From Tolypeutes matacus (taxonomy: Eukaryota; Chordata; Mammalia; Cingulata; Chlamyphoridae): a stretch of 64,000 bases of DNA. Positions 46,122-57,189 of this stretch are shown here, piece after piece. Positions within the stretch are counted from its first letter, which is position 1. Each line of letters starts with the position of its first letter. The position numbers and the translations under genes were made by a program. The notes beneath the pieces were generated by a model. The model had not been told where the DNA came from. It did no database searches and saw only the letters and a list, made by a program, of their open reading frames with translations. The stretch is taken from assembly GCA_026826555.1 (NCBI GenBank), contig JAKSZT010054308.1:2404045-2468044 (forward strand). Reading direction: 5' to 3'.

Positions 46122-47013
46122 ATGCAAATATTCTCGCTGTCCTGATTTTGTGATAATCAGGGTAGGCTAAACATTTGCTATATTAGAAACCATGCATGTG
46201 TCCCCAGACCTAGTTTTTTCTCTAGGTCTGGTTTTTAGAATGCTGGTGATAAGCTAAGTCTGATTTATTATATGACCATCCTGTATATGAAATGACTGTA
46301 ACTCTAGGTATCTTTGGTCAGCCTTAAAGAGATATAGCAAGGGGATGGATGTGGCTCAAATGGTTGGGCGTCTGTCTCTCAGATGGAGTGACGTGGGTTC
46401 GATCCCCAGGACCTCCTGGTAAAAAAAATATATATATATATATAGAAGACATGCGGGCCACCAGACCCAGTGCACAGGTGTGCCGCCAGGCCCCGCAAGC
46501 CATGCAGCAAGATAATAATGTAACAGGAGAGTGACACAAGGGAAAGCCAAGACGAGACATGCCGAAAAACCAGGAACTAAGATGGCACAGGTGGTAGGAT
46601 GCCTCTCTCCCACATCGGAGGCTCGGAGGATTGAATCCCAGTGAAGACAGGAGGAGAAGGATGAGAAGAGAGGGCAGGAAACAGACAGAGAGAGTTGCCT
46701 AGCGAATGGACACAAAACCAGCAAAAACGGGGGCGAGAGGAAATGGATAAAAGTAAATAAATAAATCCTTAAAAAAAAGTATAGGGGAGTGAAATACGGA
46801 CTATAGTTAGTAGTAATACTTTGACGATGCTCTTTCATAATTTGTTAGCAAATGTTTCACAACAATGCAAAGTATTTGTGGTGGGGTGATGTGTGGGAGC
46901 CCTGTATGATGTTATGCATGTTTGTTTTGTTAAGTTCACAATGTTTTCTGAACACTTATAGTTTATGTATGTTCATATATGAATGATATACTTTAATTTT
47001 TTTTTTTTTTTTT
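46122..47013 (+). mobile_element. Composite retroposon, copy 1 (5' module + DAS dimer + L1-like tail)
   Basis: Starts with the octamer ATGCAAAT (46,122-46,129), then a roughly 210-bp 5' module ('cctgattttgtgataatcag', 'aaaccatgcatgtgtcccc', 'gaatgctggtgataagc'), then a sense dimeric DAS SINE (about 46,342-46,775), then a 3' part ('ggactatagttagtagtaat', 'caaatgtttcacaacaatgc', 'ttaagttcacaatg') homologous to the L1 tail at 9,128. It ends in a T run (46,996-47,013) on the sense strand. Target-duplication-like flanks: aaaaaccttgt (46,111-46,121) and aaaccaccttgt (47,014-47,025), imperfect. The inverted partner is at 52,442-53,380. Confidence 0.8.
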
Positions 47014-47019
47014 AAACCA

Positions 47020-47440
47020 CCTTGTGACTGGCCCCTGTTTTACACCTCTGAAGTCTTATGATCACAAGATGGCCTTTAATGTATATTAACGAAGGAACTG
47101 GAATCAGCCCAGAACTAACCCCAATTCTTAAAGCTATCTTACTAGACGAAGCGAGAGCTAACCAAAATTGACCTGCCTGACATACTCAGTAGCTTATGTA
47201 ATCAATCTGTGCATGTTCAATAATTAGATCATCTCATTAGCATAGTCCTGCCTTCTTTTTGCTACTATAAAACTATCAGAGTTACTGTAGTTCAGAGAGG
47301 CAGATTTTAGGCCGACAGGCCCTCCAATCTTCTTGCTTTGTACTTAGCAATAAGCTCTTTCTCTCTTTGAAATCCTGGTGTTTCAGGAATTGGTCATCGG
47401 AGCCCATCGGGCAGAAAAACCTGGAAGACATGTTGAGCTT
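47020..47440 (+). mobile_element. Probable ERV1-type LTR
   Basis: Gammaretrovirus-like LTR layout: 'tgtgactggcccctgtttta' near 47,024, a TATA box (ctactataaaactatc, about 47,262), an R region with 'caataagctctttctctctt' (AATAAG-type signal at about 47,348), then U5 'ggaattggtcatcggag'. The precise ends are not fixed and no internal region was found. No target duplication was recognised. Confidence 0.6.
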
Positions 47441-49420
47441 CAGATAAATCTTTCCTTGAAACAAAAGTTTCTAAAAAGTCCTTTAAAATTAAACAAAACA
47501 TTTTGAAAACATTAAGAGGTTGAGGTAATTATGTTTGCTATTTTAACGTGAGGTTTCTTAATGAACATAAATTTAAATTTCCAGAATAACTTAGTCAGTT
47601 ATCCCTAAAGCTAAAAGGCACCTCTGATGTCTAACCAGACAACCAATCAAGCAAACAAATCTTAAAAAAATTTTTTTTTTTTTTTTTGAGTAGAAAAAGT
47701 TTAAACCCTAAGCATACATTTAGGACCATTCTTTAAATTAATAGGGGAAGAAATTAATAAGGAAGACTGATCTGTAAGCAAAATATCTTTTTATATGGGG
47801 GAAAAACACTTTTGAAGAAAAATAACACCAGAAACAGTTGAAATAATGAAAACTACTGCCTTTTATTATAGATTCAAAGTGAATTGACTTAATCCAAATA
47901 GTTCCATTGCATCATTCAAATTATTCCCTCATTGCTTTCTTGTACTTAGCTTGTAGATTAAATCTACTTGTTACTATGTTCTTGGTACTTAATTTCTTTT
48001 AATATCCCAAGGGTTTAGAAACACAGTCCTTCTTAGAGACTCTTCAAATTTTTTTGGAAAAAGATTTAAGCTAATTTGGTTTCTGGCACCAAATATTCTC
48101 CAGTGTATTTTATTCCAGGAAGAACCATTTAATCTATATTCTACTGGAAGTAATGTAATTATGACAGGAAAGAACCTGCTATTTTGTCTAATAACAGTAA
48201 GACATACTTTGAACTGTCATCCCAGTCCAAGAATCAAGGATCGTCTGTGGTGGAAGTTTGGCCTGTTCACAGCTCCTTAAACTTATGGAGAATCAGCCCC
48301 CACCTGAGCATTGTCCATGGCTTTAGGGGGCCGAGAGTCCCTACTCAGTGAATGTGATTGGTTTTCATAAAGGCCAGGTGAGGAAAAGTTCATTTTTTTG
48401 TGGCAAGTTAGCTATCCTGAGAATCCCTTTATCATAAGCTTTCCTATGACTTAATAATAAACAGGGTAAAACACTCAATAGTTTTTGCATAAAAATTAAA
48501 GTGATAATGATCTGGCTTTGGTTTATTTCTTGTCCCCCACCCCAAGAAATATTTATATCTGACTTCCAAGCTGTAGCTGGAGGGTAGGTTTCTATAGGAC
48601 AGGCCAAGCTTAAGGGGCTGCGTTGTACCTCCAAAAGGACCTGGCCTTTTGATGCTCTCCTGGGTGCCAGCTCCACGACACTCCGAGGACAAGTTGCTCA
48701 GGTAACTCATTGATAAATCATGCTTTTACTTCATAGGGTTGTTGTGAGTGCCAAATGAAATAATGGATAGGACAGTGCTTTAGAAGCAACACAGGGCTGT
48801 TTCTGAAAAATTCCTTCATTCATTAAAACTTATACATCTCATTACCAAAATGCCATTTACAGCACAAAGGCCAATTACTTTTATGCAAATTCAGTAGAGC
48901 AGCTTCCTATAAATAATTAAAAAACAAAACAGTGAGATGTAAAAATGTGCAGATTCAGCTATCCATGGGTAATGCGTTTCCCTTATGCAATTGGCACTCT
49001 CTTGTGAGTCAAAGACCTTCCTCATTGCCTGCTGCTAATAATAAGCTGTACTTCAGCAAATAGCATGCCACTTCCTGGAAAGAAATCTTTCAGAGGCCTG
49101 CTCTTTCTCCTGGGTGTTGGCATTTTCTCTCACCCCCATCTGGAGGTTGTGATCAGGGCTTCCCTGCAGTTGATTACAGCTTTTACATCTGCTAGTGGCT
49201 GCTGTCTTTGAGGAAAGGAGCCAGGGAATCCACTGATTTTGCCTTTTGGCCAGTTGGCTGCCACCCTAGACGGCGTGGTTCTCTTTTCAAACGCTGGAGG
49301 TCCCAAAGTGCCTGGGCATTTGGCCCATTGATAAAACAGGTCATTTTGTTAATAGCTGCCTTTCAGTTCATCAGCTTGGGAAAGAGAATGGAGGCTTTAA
49401 GATACCATGTACAATAACAT
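47440..49420. other. No gene recognised; MIR piece near 48,700
   Basis: Mainly AT-rich DNA with only short frames (longest 103 codons, minus, 48,365-48,676). At about 48,690-48,790 'tcatagggttgttgtgagtg' and 'gacagtgctttagaagc' are part of a sense MIR. Nothing else is supported. Confidence 0.4.
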
Positions 49421-49610
49421 ACAATATTAGTTACATATAGGAATAAATTAAAGAAATGTCAGCCCTCTATGAAGAAAATCATAAAACTTCATTGAAAGAC
49501 AATTAAAACACACACACTCTAAACTAAAAATGAAAACCAGAGCAGCAAAGCATGCTCATGGATAGGATGTCAATTGCAATTCCAATAAAATTCCCTTCTC
49601 CCTCTCCTTG
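49420..49610 (+). mobile_element. Old L1 ORF2 fragment
   Basis: 'tgtcagccctctatgaagaa', 'aaaatcataaaacttcattg' and 'attgcaattccaataaaatt' are eroded sense L1 ORF2. Confidence 0.55.
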
Positions 49611-50160
49611 GCCCCTCTCACTGATTCTAATTGATTTCAAGTCCTCCTTATTTCTCTCTGTTAATGAGACAGCCTTTTAACTGTTGATCCTTTTCAAGCC
49701 ATCTTTCCATAGCTGTTTAACTTTCTAATACGCTCATCTAGGCATATCACTCCCTGCCTTCTGCCCTCCAATGACCTGGAATAAAGCCCAAACTCCATAG
49801 CAAGGCATCCCAGAGCCTCTTCTCCAGCCTCTCCTTCCTCCTCCTCCAGCTTTCCCCAGGCTGAGGTGCTTATAGCTCCCGAGGAAGCCTTGGCTACTTT
49901 TGCTGGGAAACCTTCTCTTCACACCCTCCCTCTTCCCTCTTCCCTTTTCCCTTTGCCACCTGATGAGCTCCTGCTAATTATTCAAACTAAACTTGCTCTA
50001 ACCTCCTCTGGGAAGCCTTCCTTGATCTGCTGAGGCTTAGTTAGCTGCTCTTGCTAACTACTGTGAGCCTTAATTGCCTTATCTGTAGAATGCCTGTGTC
50101 ATCCCAGGGCCCTTCCCAACTCCTGAGTGTCATGGCCCTCCCTCCCTGCTGGTCTCTGGG
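49611..50160 (+). repeat. L2 LINE 3' fragment
   Basis: Sense L2 blocks: 'tggaataaagcccaaactcc', 'ttctccagcctctccttcct', 'ctgggaagccttccttgatc'. It is followed by GC-rich DNA that I do not recognise. Confidence 0.65.
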
Positions 50161-51090
50161 TGGTTGAAGACCCCTGGGATGGGGGCTTCCTCATTGTCCT
50201 GCCCCCGCAGCTGCAAGTGGTGCCAGGCATCTACACCCTCCACATCCTCCTGGGAGTCTCCCCCGGGAGCCTTCGCTGTGCCCTGGGCCCCAGCACCGTG
50301 GCGTGAAGAGCCGCCAGCCTGCTGGCCCACTGACTCAATGCCCTGCTGGCTGTGCTGCTGGCCTCAGGCTGGCAATGCTGTCCATGCCCCTTGTCTCTTT
50401 CTCCCAACCTGCAGCTGGTACCCACGCCCTGGCCCCCTGGAACAAACTCGTGTCACAGGACACCAGCTGTGCTTAAAAACAAACAAAAAACCAAAACAAA
50501 AAACCATATACCATATGGATTTGGAATCTGCCTAGTGGTAGGTAGGTGACCATACATCCTAGTTTATGCCCGTTGTCCCTAAGTCATGTCTGGTGAGTGT
50601 CTCCGGAGAATGGAAACCATCTACAGTAGCTTAATAGGATTAAGAATACAGACTGTCTGCCTTAACATGACTTGGATTCCAGGAAACTCATGCCCCGGAG
50701 GATGAAGTTGCAAATACCTTTGTTGTTTGTTTCAGGAACTTCTAGAAAATGTATTTCTCTGAACATAGACTACTCTGCTAGCCCTCACCAGAGAAACAGT
50801 ACCCTTCTCAGAGCAGCACTCACTCAGCTGGCTTACTAAACAGCAGCCTTCTGCTCCAGGTCCCTGCATGAAAAGACTCAGCTTAAACCAGACCCCCCCC
50901 TCCCCCGCCAAACTTTATAAATACCCTTGCCAGAATAAACAATAAATTTAGCTTTGCCAGATAAACAGATTATTTGCTGATCTCTTTGGGGAATGAGCAG
51001 TTGACACCCTTTTTAACTCTCAAAAATGTCCCAGTTTAGATGAGAAATTAAATGACCTCTATTACCATAAATTATATGTTACCCTATGAA
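50161..51090. other. GC-rich then mixed DNA, unassigned
   Basis: 50,160-50,470 is GC-rich with frames open on both strands (plus 50,164-50,535, minus 50,231-50,425), which suggests composition and not coding. Beyond 50,540 no gene or clear repeat is seen. Confidence 0.3.
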
Positions 51091-51158
51091 TATATAACAG
51101 TTACTGTTTTCATTTAATCCTCGTAACAACCCTGTGAGATAGGTATTAATATTCCTAC
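51090..51158 (-). repeat. MIR, left half (split by an LTR)
   Basis: 'cctcgtaacaaccctgtgag' and 'ataggtattaata' are the inverted MIR. It continues at 51,670 after the LTR. Confidence 0.75.
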
Positions 51159-51669
51159 TGTTTTAGTTTGCCACAGGCTGCCGGTGCAATATACGAGGAA
51201 TGGGTTGGTTTTTATAATAGGAATTTATTAGGGTTAAAGCCTATAGTTCCAAGGCTGTGAAAATGTCCAAATCAAGGCATCATCAAGAGATGCTGTCCCA
51301 CCAGGCTGTAGCTGTGGGCGATCAGGCACATGGCAGGGCATAATGGCAGCCTGCTTGTCTCCCGTCTTCTCTGGGCCTTTGGCTGGTTCTGCGTCAGGTT
51401 CTGCGTCAGGCTGCTCTGTGGGTGGTTTCTCTCTGTCTTTATGCAGCTGCAGGTGATCCCAGAATCCTCTTTCACATGACAGGGTAAAATGGCAGCTTTC
51501 CCCTTCTCCTCTCTTCAGTTTATATAAGATTCTAGTAAAGGATTCAGACCCACCCTGGGCCCTGCAGTCTGATCAAAAGGCCCCATTCACAATGAGTTTA
51601 TAGGCACAAGAGTGGGTTTGCTTTATGAACATGATTTTCTGGGGTCCACAAAACACTCAAACCAGGACA
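51159..51669 (-). mobile_element. Solo LTR (MaLR/ERVL-like)
   Basis: Low end tgttttagtttgcc, high end ...accaggaca, so it runs TGTCC...AAACA on the minus strand. Perfect 5-bp target duplication CCTAC at 51,154-51,158 and 51,670-51,674. It inserted exactly into a MIR, whose halves flank it. It is related to but distinct from the LTRs at 19,871 and 37,422. Confidence 0.88.
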
Positions 51670-51674
51670 CCTAC

Positions 51675-51795
51675 CATTGTACAGATATGAAAATTAAGGC
51701 ACAGAGTAGTTAAGTAACTTGTTAAAGATCACGTAATTACTAAGGGGAAGACCCCAGATTCTAATGCAAGGAATCTGATTCTAGAACTGATGCTC
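51675..51795 (-). repeat. MIR, right half
   Basis: 'attgtacagatatgaaaatt', 'aaggcacagagtagttaagt', 'gattctaatgcaaggaatct' continue the MIR from 51,158. Confidence 0.8.
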
Positions 51796-51804
51796 TCTTT
51801 TTTA

Positions 51805-52428
51805 TAATTTTATTTTTAATTTTAATTAAAATAATCACAAACTTATAGAAAAGTTAAAAGTGTAGTACAAAGAACTCCTCCCTCCCCCCAAACCACTGGA
51901 GAATAAGTTGTCAACCTGATGTCCCAACACCCCGAATACTTCAGTGTGTAATTCCTACAAAAAAGGACATTTTCCTACTTAAGCACAACACAGTCATCAA
52001 AATCAGGAAATTAGCACTGATAGGTAACTACCACTAATCCTCAGACCCCCAGGCATGTTTTGCTGATTGTCACAACAGTGATATTTACAGCAAAAGAATC
52101 CAGTTCAGAATCACATGGTGCACTTAGTCCTTATGTCTCTTTTCTCTCCTTCAGTCTGGAACAGTTCCTCAGGCTTTGACTTTCATGTCCTTGACACTTT
52201 TGAAGATTACAGGTTATTTTGCAAAATGGCCTTCATTTTGAGTCTGTCTGATGTTTCCTCATGATTAGATCCAGGTTATGCATCGTTGGCAGGATCATCC
52301 CCATTGCAGCTGATCAGGTGAAACGGGGTGCTGGTTTGTCCCATTATTGATAAGGTTGACTTAGGTGATGTCTGCCAGGCTTTTTCACTATCAAGTTACT
52401 CCTTTTCCCTTTGTAATTAATATGTTGT
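51805..52428 (-). mobile_element. Old L1 5' region, left part
   Basis: Inverted sequence like the 5' UTR/ORF1 flank of old L1M elements: 'gtacaaagaactcctccctc', 'ggacattttcctacttaagc', 'tcatcaaaatcaggaaatta'. The match is by eye and moderate. It is interrupted by the composite element and resumes at 53,394. Confidence 0.5.
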
Positions 52429-52441
52429 GGGGTGGCATTTT

Positions 52442-53380
52442 TTTTTTTTTTCATGTAAGTTTATTTACTTTTACTTTTTCATATACATTTTTTAAAACAA
52501 TTTATTGAAGTATATCATTCATAATGAACATATATAAACAATAAGTGTTCAGTAAACATTGTGAACTTACAAAACAAGCATGCATAACATCATACAGGGC
52601 TCCCACACATCACCTCAGCACCAATACTTTGCATTGTTGTGAAACATTTGTTAACAAATCATGAAAAAGCATCATCAAAGTGTTACTACTAACTATAGTC
52701 CGTATTTTACTCCCCTATACTTTTTAAAAAGGATTTATTTATTTACTTTTATCCATTTTTACCACTCTCCCCCCACCCCGTTTTTACTATTTTTGTGTCC
52801 ATTCGCTGGGCAACTCTCTGGGTCTGTTTCCCGCCCTCTCTTCTCATCCTTCTCCTCCTGTCTTTGCTGGGATTTGATCTTCGGAACCGCCAATGTGGGA
52901 GAGAGGCATCCTACCGCCTGCGCCACCTTAGTTCCTGGTTTTTCGGAACGTCTCGTCTTGGCTTTCCCCTGTGGCACTCTCCTGTTACGTCATCATCTTG
53001 CTGCATGGCTCATGGGGCCTGACGGCTCGCCCGCTCGCAGGGCCTGTTGGCCCGCATGCCTTCTATATTTTTCTTTTTTTTACTGGGAGGTCCCAGGAAT
53101 TGAACCCAGGTCCCTCCATATGGGAGACAGATGCCCAACCATTTGAGCCACATCCATCCTCCTGCTATATGTCTTAAGGTTGACCAAAGATACCTTGAAT
53201 TACAGTCATTTCCCATACAGGATGGTCATATAATAAATCAGGCTTAGTTTATCACCAGCATTCTAAAAACCAGACCTAGGGAGAAAAACTAGGTTTGGGG
53301 ACACATGCATGGTTTCTAGTATAGTGAATGTTTAGCCTACCCTGATTATCACAAAATCAGGACAGCGAGAATATTTGCAT
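52442..53380 (-). mobile_element. Composite retroposon, copy 2 (inverted)
   Basis: Inverted partner of 46,122-47,013. At the high end it stops exactly at the octamer (ATTTGCAT on the plus strand, 53,373-53,380). From there leftward it holds the 5' module, the dimeric DAS SINE (about 52,725-53,165) and an L1-like 3' tail ending in a poly(A) tract (plus T run 52,442-52,452). Perfect 13-bp target duplication GGGGTGGCATTTT at 52,429-52,441 and 53,381-53,393. It is 939 bp. The two copies are about 5.4 kb apart. Frames such as 52,661-53,146 across the SINE are chance. Confidence 0.9.
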
Positions 53381-53393
53381 GGGGTGGCATTTT

Positions 53394-53900
53394 AAGCTAT
53401 GTAAATATCTCATTCTTCAAACTTTCTATTTTATTTATTTAATCATTATAGACTTATGTTTCCTATTTTTTTTTCAATGGATTATAATCTGTTACTTCAT
53501 TATTCATTTTGAAGTCCTATGTATTTTAGGTTTGACTGTTGGAGGTTCCTTTAAGCTGGCTTCCATACCTTTTTGACATACCCCATCATTCTTTTAAGCA
53601 ATTCCTTATTTTTTGAAATAAGATGTTCAAGGCTCATCTTGTATTTTCCCTTTCCCAGCTCTGGTATTAGCCACTTGTCAAGGGGCCCTGGTTCCTTTTA
53701 TTGGCGAATGATATTTAAAAACCAAGATCTGGGTGCTGGGTGAGCTCATTGCACTTGGGGTGTCACTGGTCCCAGGCCCTCTCAGTGGACAGAGCTAGGA
53801 AATATATGTTTGTACATACATTCAAGCATACATAGGCATAGGCATAGGCATAAATATAGCTATTTCTATATTTCTGTATTTTTTTAAAATATAGGTTCAC
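53394..53900 (-). mobile_element. Old L1 5' region, right part; (CATAGG)n microsatellite
   Basis: After the composite element the L1-like sequence resumes ('ctttaagctggcttccatac', 'gccacttgtcaaggggccct', 'gcactcagtggacagagc'-like at 53,785). A short (cataggcataggcata) run lies at 53,829-53,850. Confidence 0.5.
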
Positions 53901-54371
53901 ATTGACCTCCAATTCCCATCTAAAAACCACAAAGGTCATTCTTGCTTTCTCTCTTTCCATATTTCTAACTCCCAGTGAGAAACCCGGCACCCCTTATCTT
54001 TAATCTATTTACTTATTTGATCAATTCCCTTGTATGTAACTGTTCTCCCATCTCTACTGCCATCCCCTCCTCTGCCCATACCCCATGCTGTAGTGAAGCA
54101 GGCTAGATAGGGAATCAACAGATGGATCTGGAACCTGGCAAGAAGTCCACGTGGACATTGATACCCCCAAGATTGCTGCTGGAAGACCCTCGTGAGAATT
54201 CCCATTTGGAATGAGATTTCCTCTGGAAGCCAGGAGAAGCCCTGGATATTCTCCAGGGGCTTTATCATTGGGCCATCCCAGGGGATTGATGGGTGGGGTA
54301 ATCAATCAAAACTGCAAAGAGCTGGAACTCCTCCCATGCCATTAGCAAAGGGGCAGAATAATTAATGGTTT
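53901..54371. other. No gene recognised
   Basis: Unique-looking DNA with minus frames of 75-87 codons (53,763-53,990; 54,005-54,268) without recognised domains. Confidence 0.35.
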
Positions 54372-54385
54372 AAAAAGCAAGTGCA

Positions 54386-55305
54386 CTTACACCCAAAGCA
54401 CATGCAACAAAAGAAGAAAATAGATAAATGGGACCTCCTCAAAATGAAACACTTTTGCACCTCACAGGACTTTGTCAGAAGGGTGAAAAGGCAGCCAACT
54501 CAATGGGAAAAAATATTTGGAAGTCACATGTCTGATAAGGGTTTAATATCAGGAATATATAAAGAGATGTTACAACTCAACAATAAAAAGACCAACGACC
54601 CAATTTAAAAATGGGCAAAAGACTTGAATAGACATTTCTCCAAAGAAGAAATATACAAGGCAAAAAACACATGAAGAAATGCTCAACATCACTCATGATT
54701 AGGGAAATGCAAATCAAAACTACAATGAGATATCATTTCACACCTATCAGAATGGCCACTATTAAAAAGACAGAGAACTACAAGTGTTGGAGAGGATGTG
54801 GAGAGATAGGAACACTTCTTCACTGTTGGTGGGAATGTAGAATGGTATAGCCACTGTGGAGGACTGTTTGGCAGTTCCTAAAGAAGTTGAATATAGACTT
54901 GCCATGTGACCCTGCAATACCACTACTGGGTATATACCCAGAAGAACTGAGAGCAGTGACACGAACAGACATCTGCACACTGATGTTCATATCAATATTA
55001 TTCACCATTGCCAAAAGTTGGAAACAACCCAGGTGCCCATCAACAGATGAATGGATAAACAAACTGTGGTCTATTCACACGATGGAATATTATGCAGCTG
55101 TAAGAAGAAATGAAGTTGTAAAGCATATGACAACATGGATAAACTTGGAGGGCATTATTTGAGCGAAGCAAGCCAGATACAAAAGGACAAAGACTGTATC
55201 AATGTGTTACTATGAACCACATATATTGTGTAACATACTGACATACTGTTTGATTTAAAAAAATTTTTGTATGTATCCATTAAAGTGAGAAATGTAAAAA
55301 AAAAA
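54386..55305 (+). mobile_element. 5'-truncated L1 (3' UTR type 1, end of ORF2)
   Basis: Perfect 14-bp target duplication AAAAAGCAAGTGCA at 54,372-54,385 and 55,306-55,319. The last parts of ORF2 are in frames 54,381-54,608 and 54,887-55,162, broken by shifts. Ends in an A-rich tail. The tail type is the same as at 25,417 and 26,026 but in the opposite direction. Confidence 0.93.
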
Positions 55306-55319
55306 AAAAAGCAAGTGCA

Positions 55320-56150
55320 AAGGCCTTTTGCTCTCTTGCCTTTTGACCCGTTCTTGCCTTCTGTGCCCTGCTCTCGCTGTGTCCCCCCTGCATGGATCAA
55401 CATGCAAGTAAAACTTGGGCATTTATAATCTATAATGGGAAAATGTAGTCTGTAAATTGGTCCTCTTTATCACTCTTCAGCCCCTTCCTCTCTACCTGGG
55501 ACCCATGATCTGTTATTTCCTTCCATTTCTCTTCCCTCCCTACCTTAATAAATTACTGGCCTGATCAACGTGGCGTGCTCTTGAAATTCAATTCCTGCAG
55601 TTTAGCCAAGGACCTAGACAAAATCCGGCTACAGCAGAACTCATACTCTTAACCATGACATTGTACTGTCTGCCTGTCAGAAGAGAGCTATGAACAGAAG
55701 CTGCCTATAAACCTTTCTGGAGGACAGTTGAGTTGGCATGTTGTTTTGGCAAGTGGATAAATAAATACTTTAAACTTATCTGAAAGGCTAAATTAAGGAT
55801 GTGTAGAATTTGACTTAGTTGCATTTGCTCAAAGGATGGTATTTTATGTTAAAATGAAATATTCTCCCAGAATTTAAAATCACATGTGGCATAAATGAGA
55901 GCACTGGTTTATCGATGGGAGCACTCACAGAGCGTCTGCTGTATCAAGAGAAATGAATCTGTTCCATGGTTTCTCCATTAGGAGACTATAATTAGAAACT
56001 GAGCCTTATGAATAGCAATTTTTAAAAAGTATTCTTAATTTCCAGTTTCTCATGAACAAATCCGTGTATTTGTTGTTCTGTGAAAATTTGTTAATAGTCC
56101 TGCAGATTCTCTGATGCCCCTAAGGAACAGATTGTTTAAGGTGCCTTTTC
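55320..56150. other. No gene recognised
   Basis: AT-rich, with 'ccttttgacccgttcttgcc' text and short frames only. No domain or repeat family was identified. Confidence 0.4.
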
Positions 56151-56196
56151 AGTGAGCATCTCTCTCGGGCAGCTGCCGCCCTGGGTCCATCCTTAC

Positions 56197-56453
56197 CTGT
56201 TTACAAGCCCGGCTCCTCCACAGGTCTGCAGCGAAGTCCTCAGGGCAGGGGCTGCGACACTGGCGCCCCCGAGCCGGCCTGCACCCATGTTCTTGCCTGG
56301 TGTGCTGCAGACGCCGGGAGAGTGCTGGGTGGAGGGACCAGGTGGTCGCACCCTGAGTCTCGTTTCTGCCCACGGGAGGGCAGCATTTAGCCAAGGCTCT
56401 AGCCCCTCCAGGGGCCCGGCTCTGGTTGGGATTTGAAAGTACCTGATTTCCTC
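56197..56453 (-). other. Candidate exon on the minus strand
   Basis: Minus strand: a polypyrimidine-rich acceptor gatgtttttgtttcag|gaggaa (exon start 56,453) and a strong donor gtaaacag|gtaagg (exon end 56,197) enclose 257 nt of GC-rich DNA open in one frame throughout (frame 56,193-56,471). The peptide is low-complexity-like (Gly, Ala, Pro, Arg) and I recognise no domain. It could be a real coding or non-coding exon of an unknown gene, or chance splice-like sites. Confidence 0.3.
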
Positions 56454-56562
56454 CTGAAACAAAAACATCACTTCAGGGCTCCCCTTGTCAGGGAACCCGC
56501 CTACTCTCGTTCAGTGGGCTTCGGGGAAGGTGACCTCTTTGAGATCTTAGTTTAAGGCAGCC

Positions 56563-56830
56563 CTAGGAGACATCTGTGTTCTCCTTGCCCAGGGCTGCCC
56601 TGACAAAGCACCCCAAACTCAACTGCTTACGACGACAGAAATGAATTCTCCCACGGTTCTGGAGGGCAGAAGTCCAAAATGGAGGTGTCAGCAGGGCTGC
56701 TTCCCTCCGCTGGCCTTGAGGAGGGAACCCTTCCACACCTCTCGCCTGCCTGCCCGTGGCTGCCGGCAGACTCCAGCGTTCCTTGGCTTGCAGCTGCCTA
56801 ACTCCAATCTTTGCCTCCATTCACGTGGGC
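56563..56830. repeat. Possible ERVL/MaLR-like LTR fragment
   Basis: 'gggctgccctgacaaagcac', 'aactgcttacgacgacagaa' and 'ggttctggagggcagaagtc' recall the family of mammalian LTRs that read 'ggctgccgtaacaaagtacc' and 'agttctggaggctagaagtcc'. The family is uncertain. Confidence 0.4.
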
Positions 56831-57017
56831 TGCTTCTCTCTCATCCATCCCCCAAAGGGTTAGCTAGGTCTCGAGTTTGTGTTAGTGAAAGCTGAGCAAG
56901 GAGGCTGAAATGCCAGCTCGTTTCCCGAACAAATCATTAGATGCAAAGAATTGTTGGTATTCAAGAGAAGGGAGGATGAGGGAAAGACTGAGCACTTGCT
57001 GTATGCCCTGTGCTGTA

Positions 57018-57180
57018 AACCAGGGCGTCTCAAACTTTAGTAGGCATCAGAATCCCTCCACCCCCAGAGTTTCTGATTCAGTAAATCTGGGATGAGGCCC
57101 CCAGAATTTGCCTTTTTACAAATTCCCAAGAAAGGCTGATGCTACAGGTCTGGGGCGCACACTTACTGATGCAAACGACA
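57018..57180 (+). mobile_element. MER5A-like DNA transposon fragment
   Basis: 'gcgtctcaaactttagtagg', 'ggcatcagaatccctccacc', 'agagtttctgattcagtaaa', 'aggcccccagaatttgcctt' match the hAT-type MER5A body in order. Confidence 0.8.
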
Positions 57181-57189
57181 TTTACTCCT

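Noticed and set aside
50164..50535. A 123-codon plus frame and overlapping minus frames near 50.3 kb
   Set aside because: GC-rich DNA open on both strands and no recognisable protein. It is left as unassigned.
52661..53146. A 161-codon plus-strand frame
   Set aside because: It crosses the inverted DAS SINE and the L1-like tail of the composite element. A similar chance frame (46,356-46,838, minus) occurs in the other copy.
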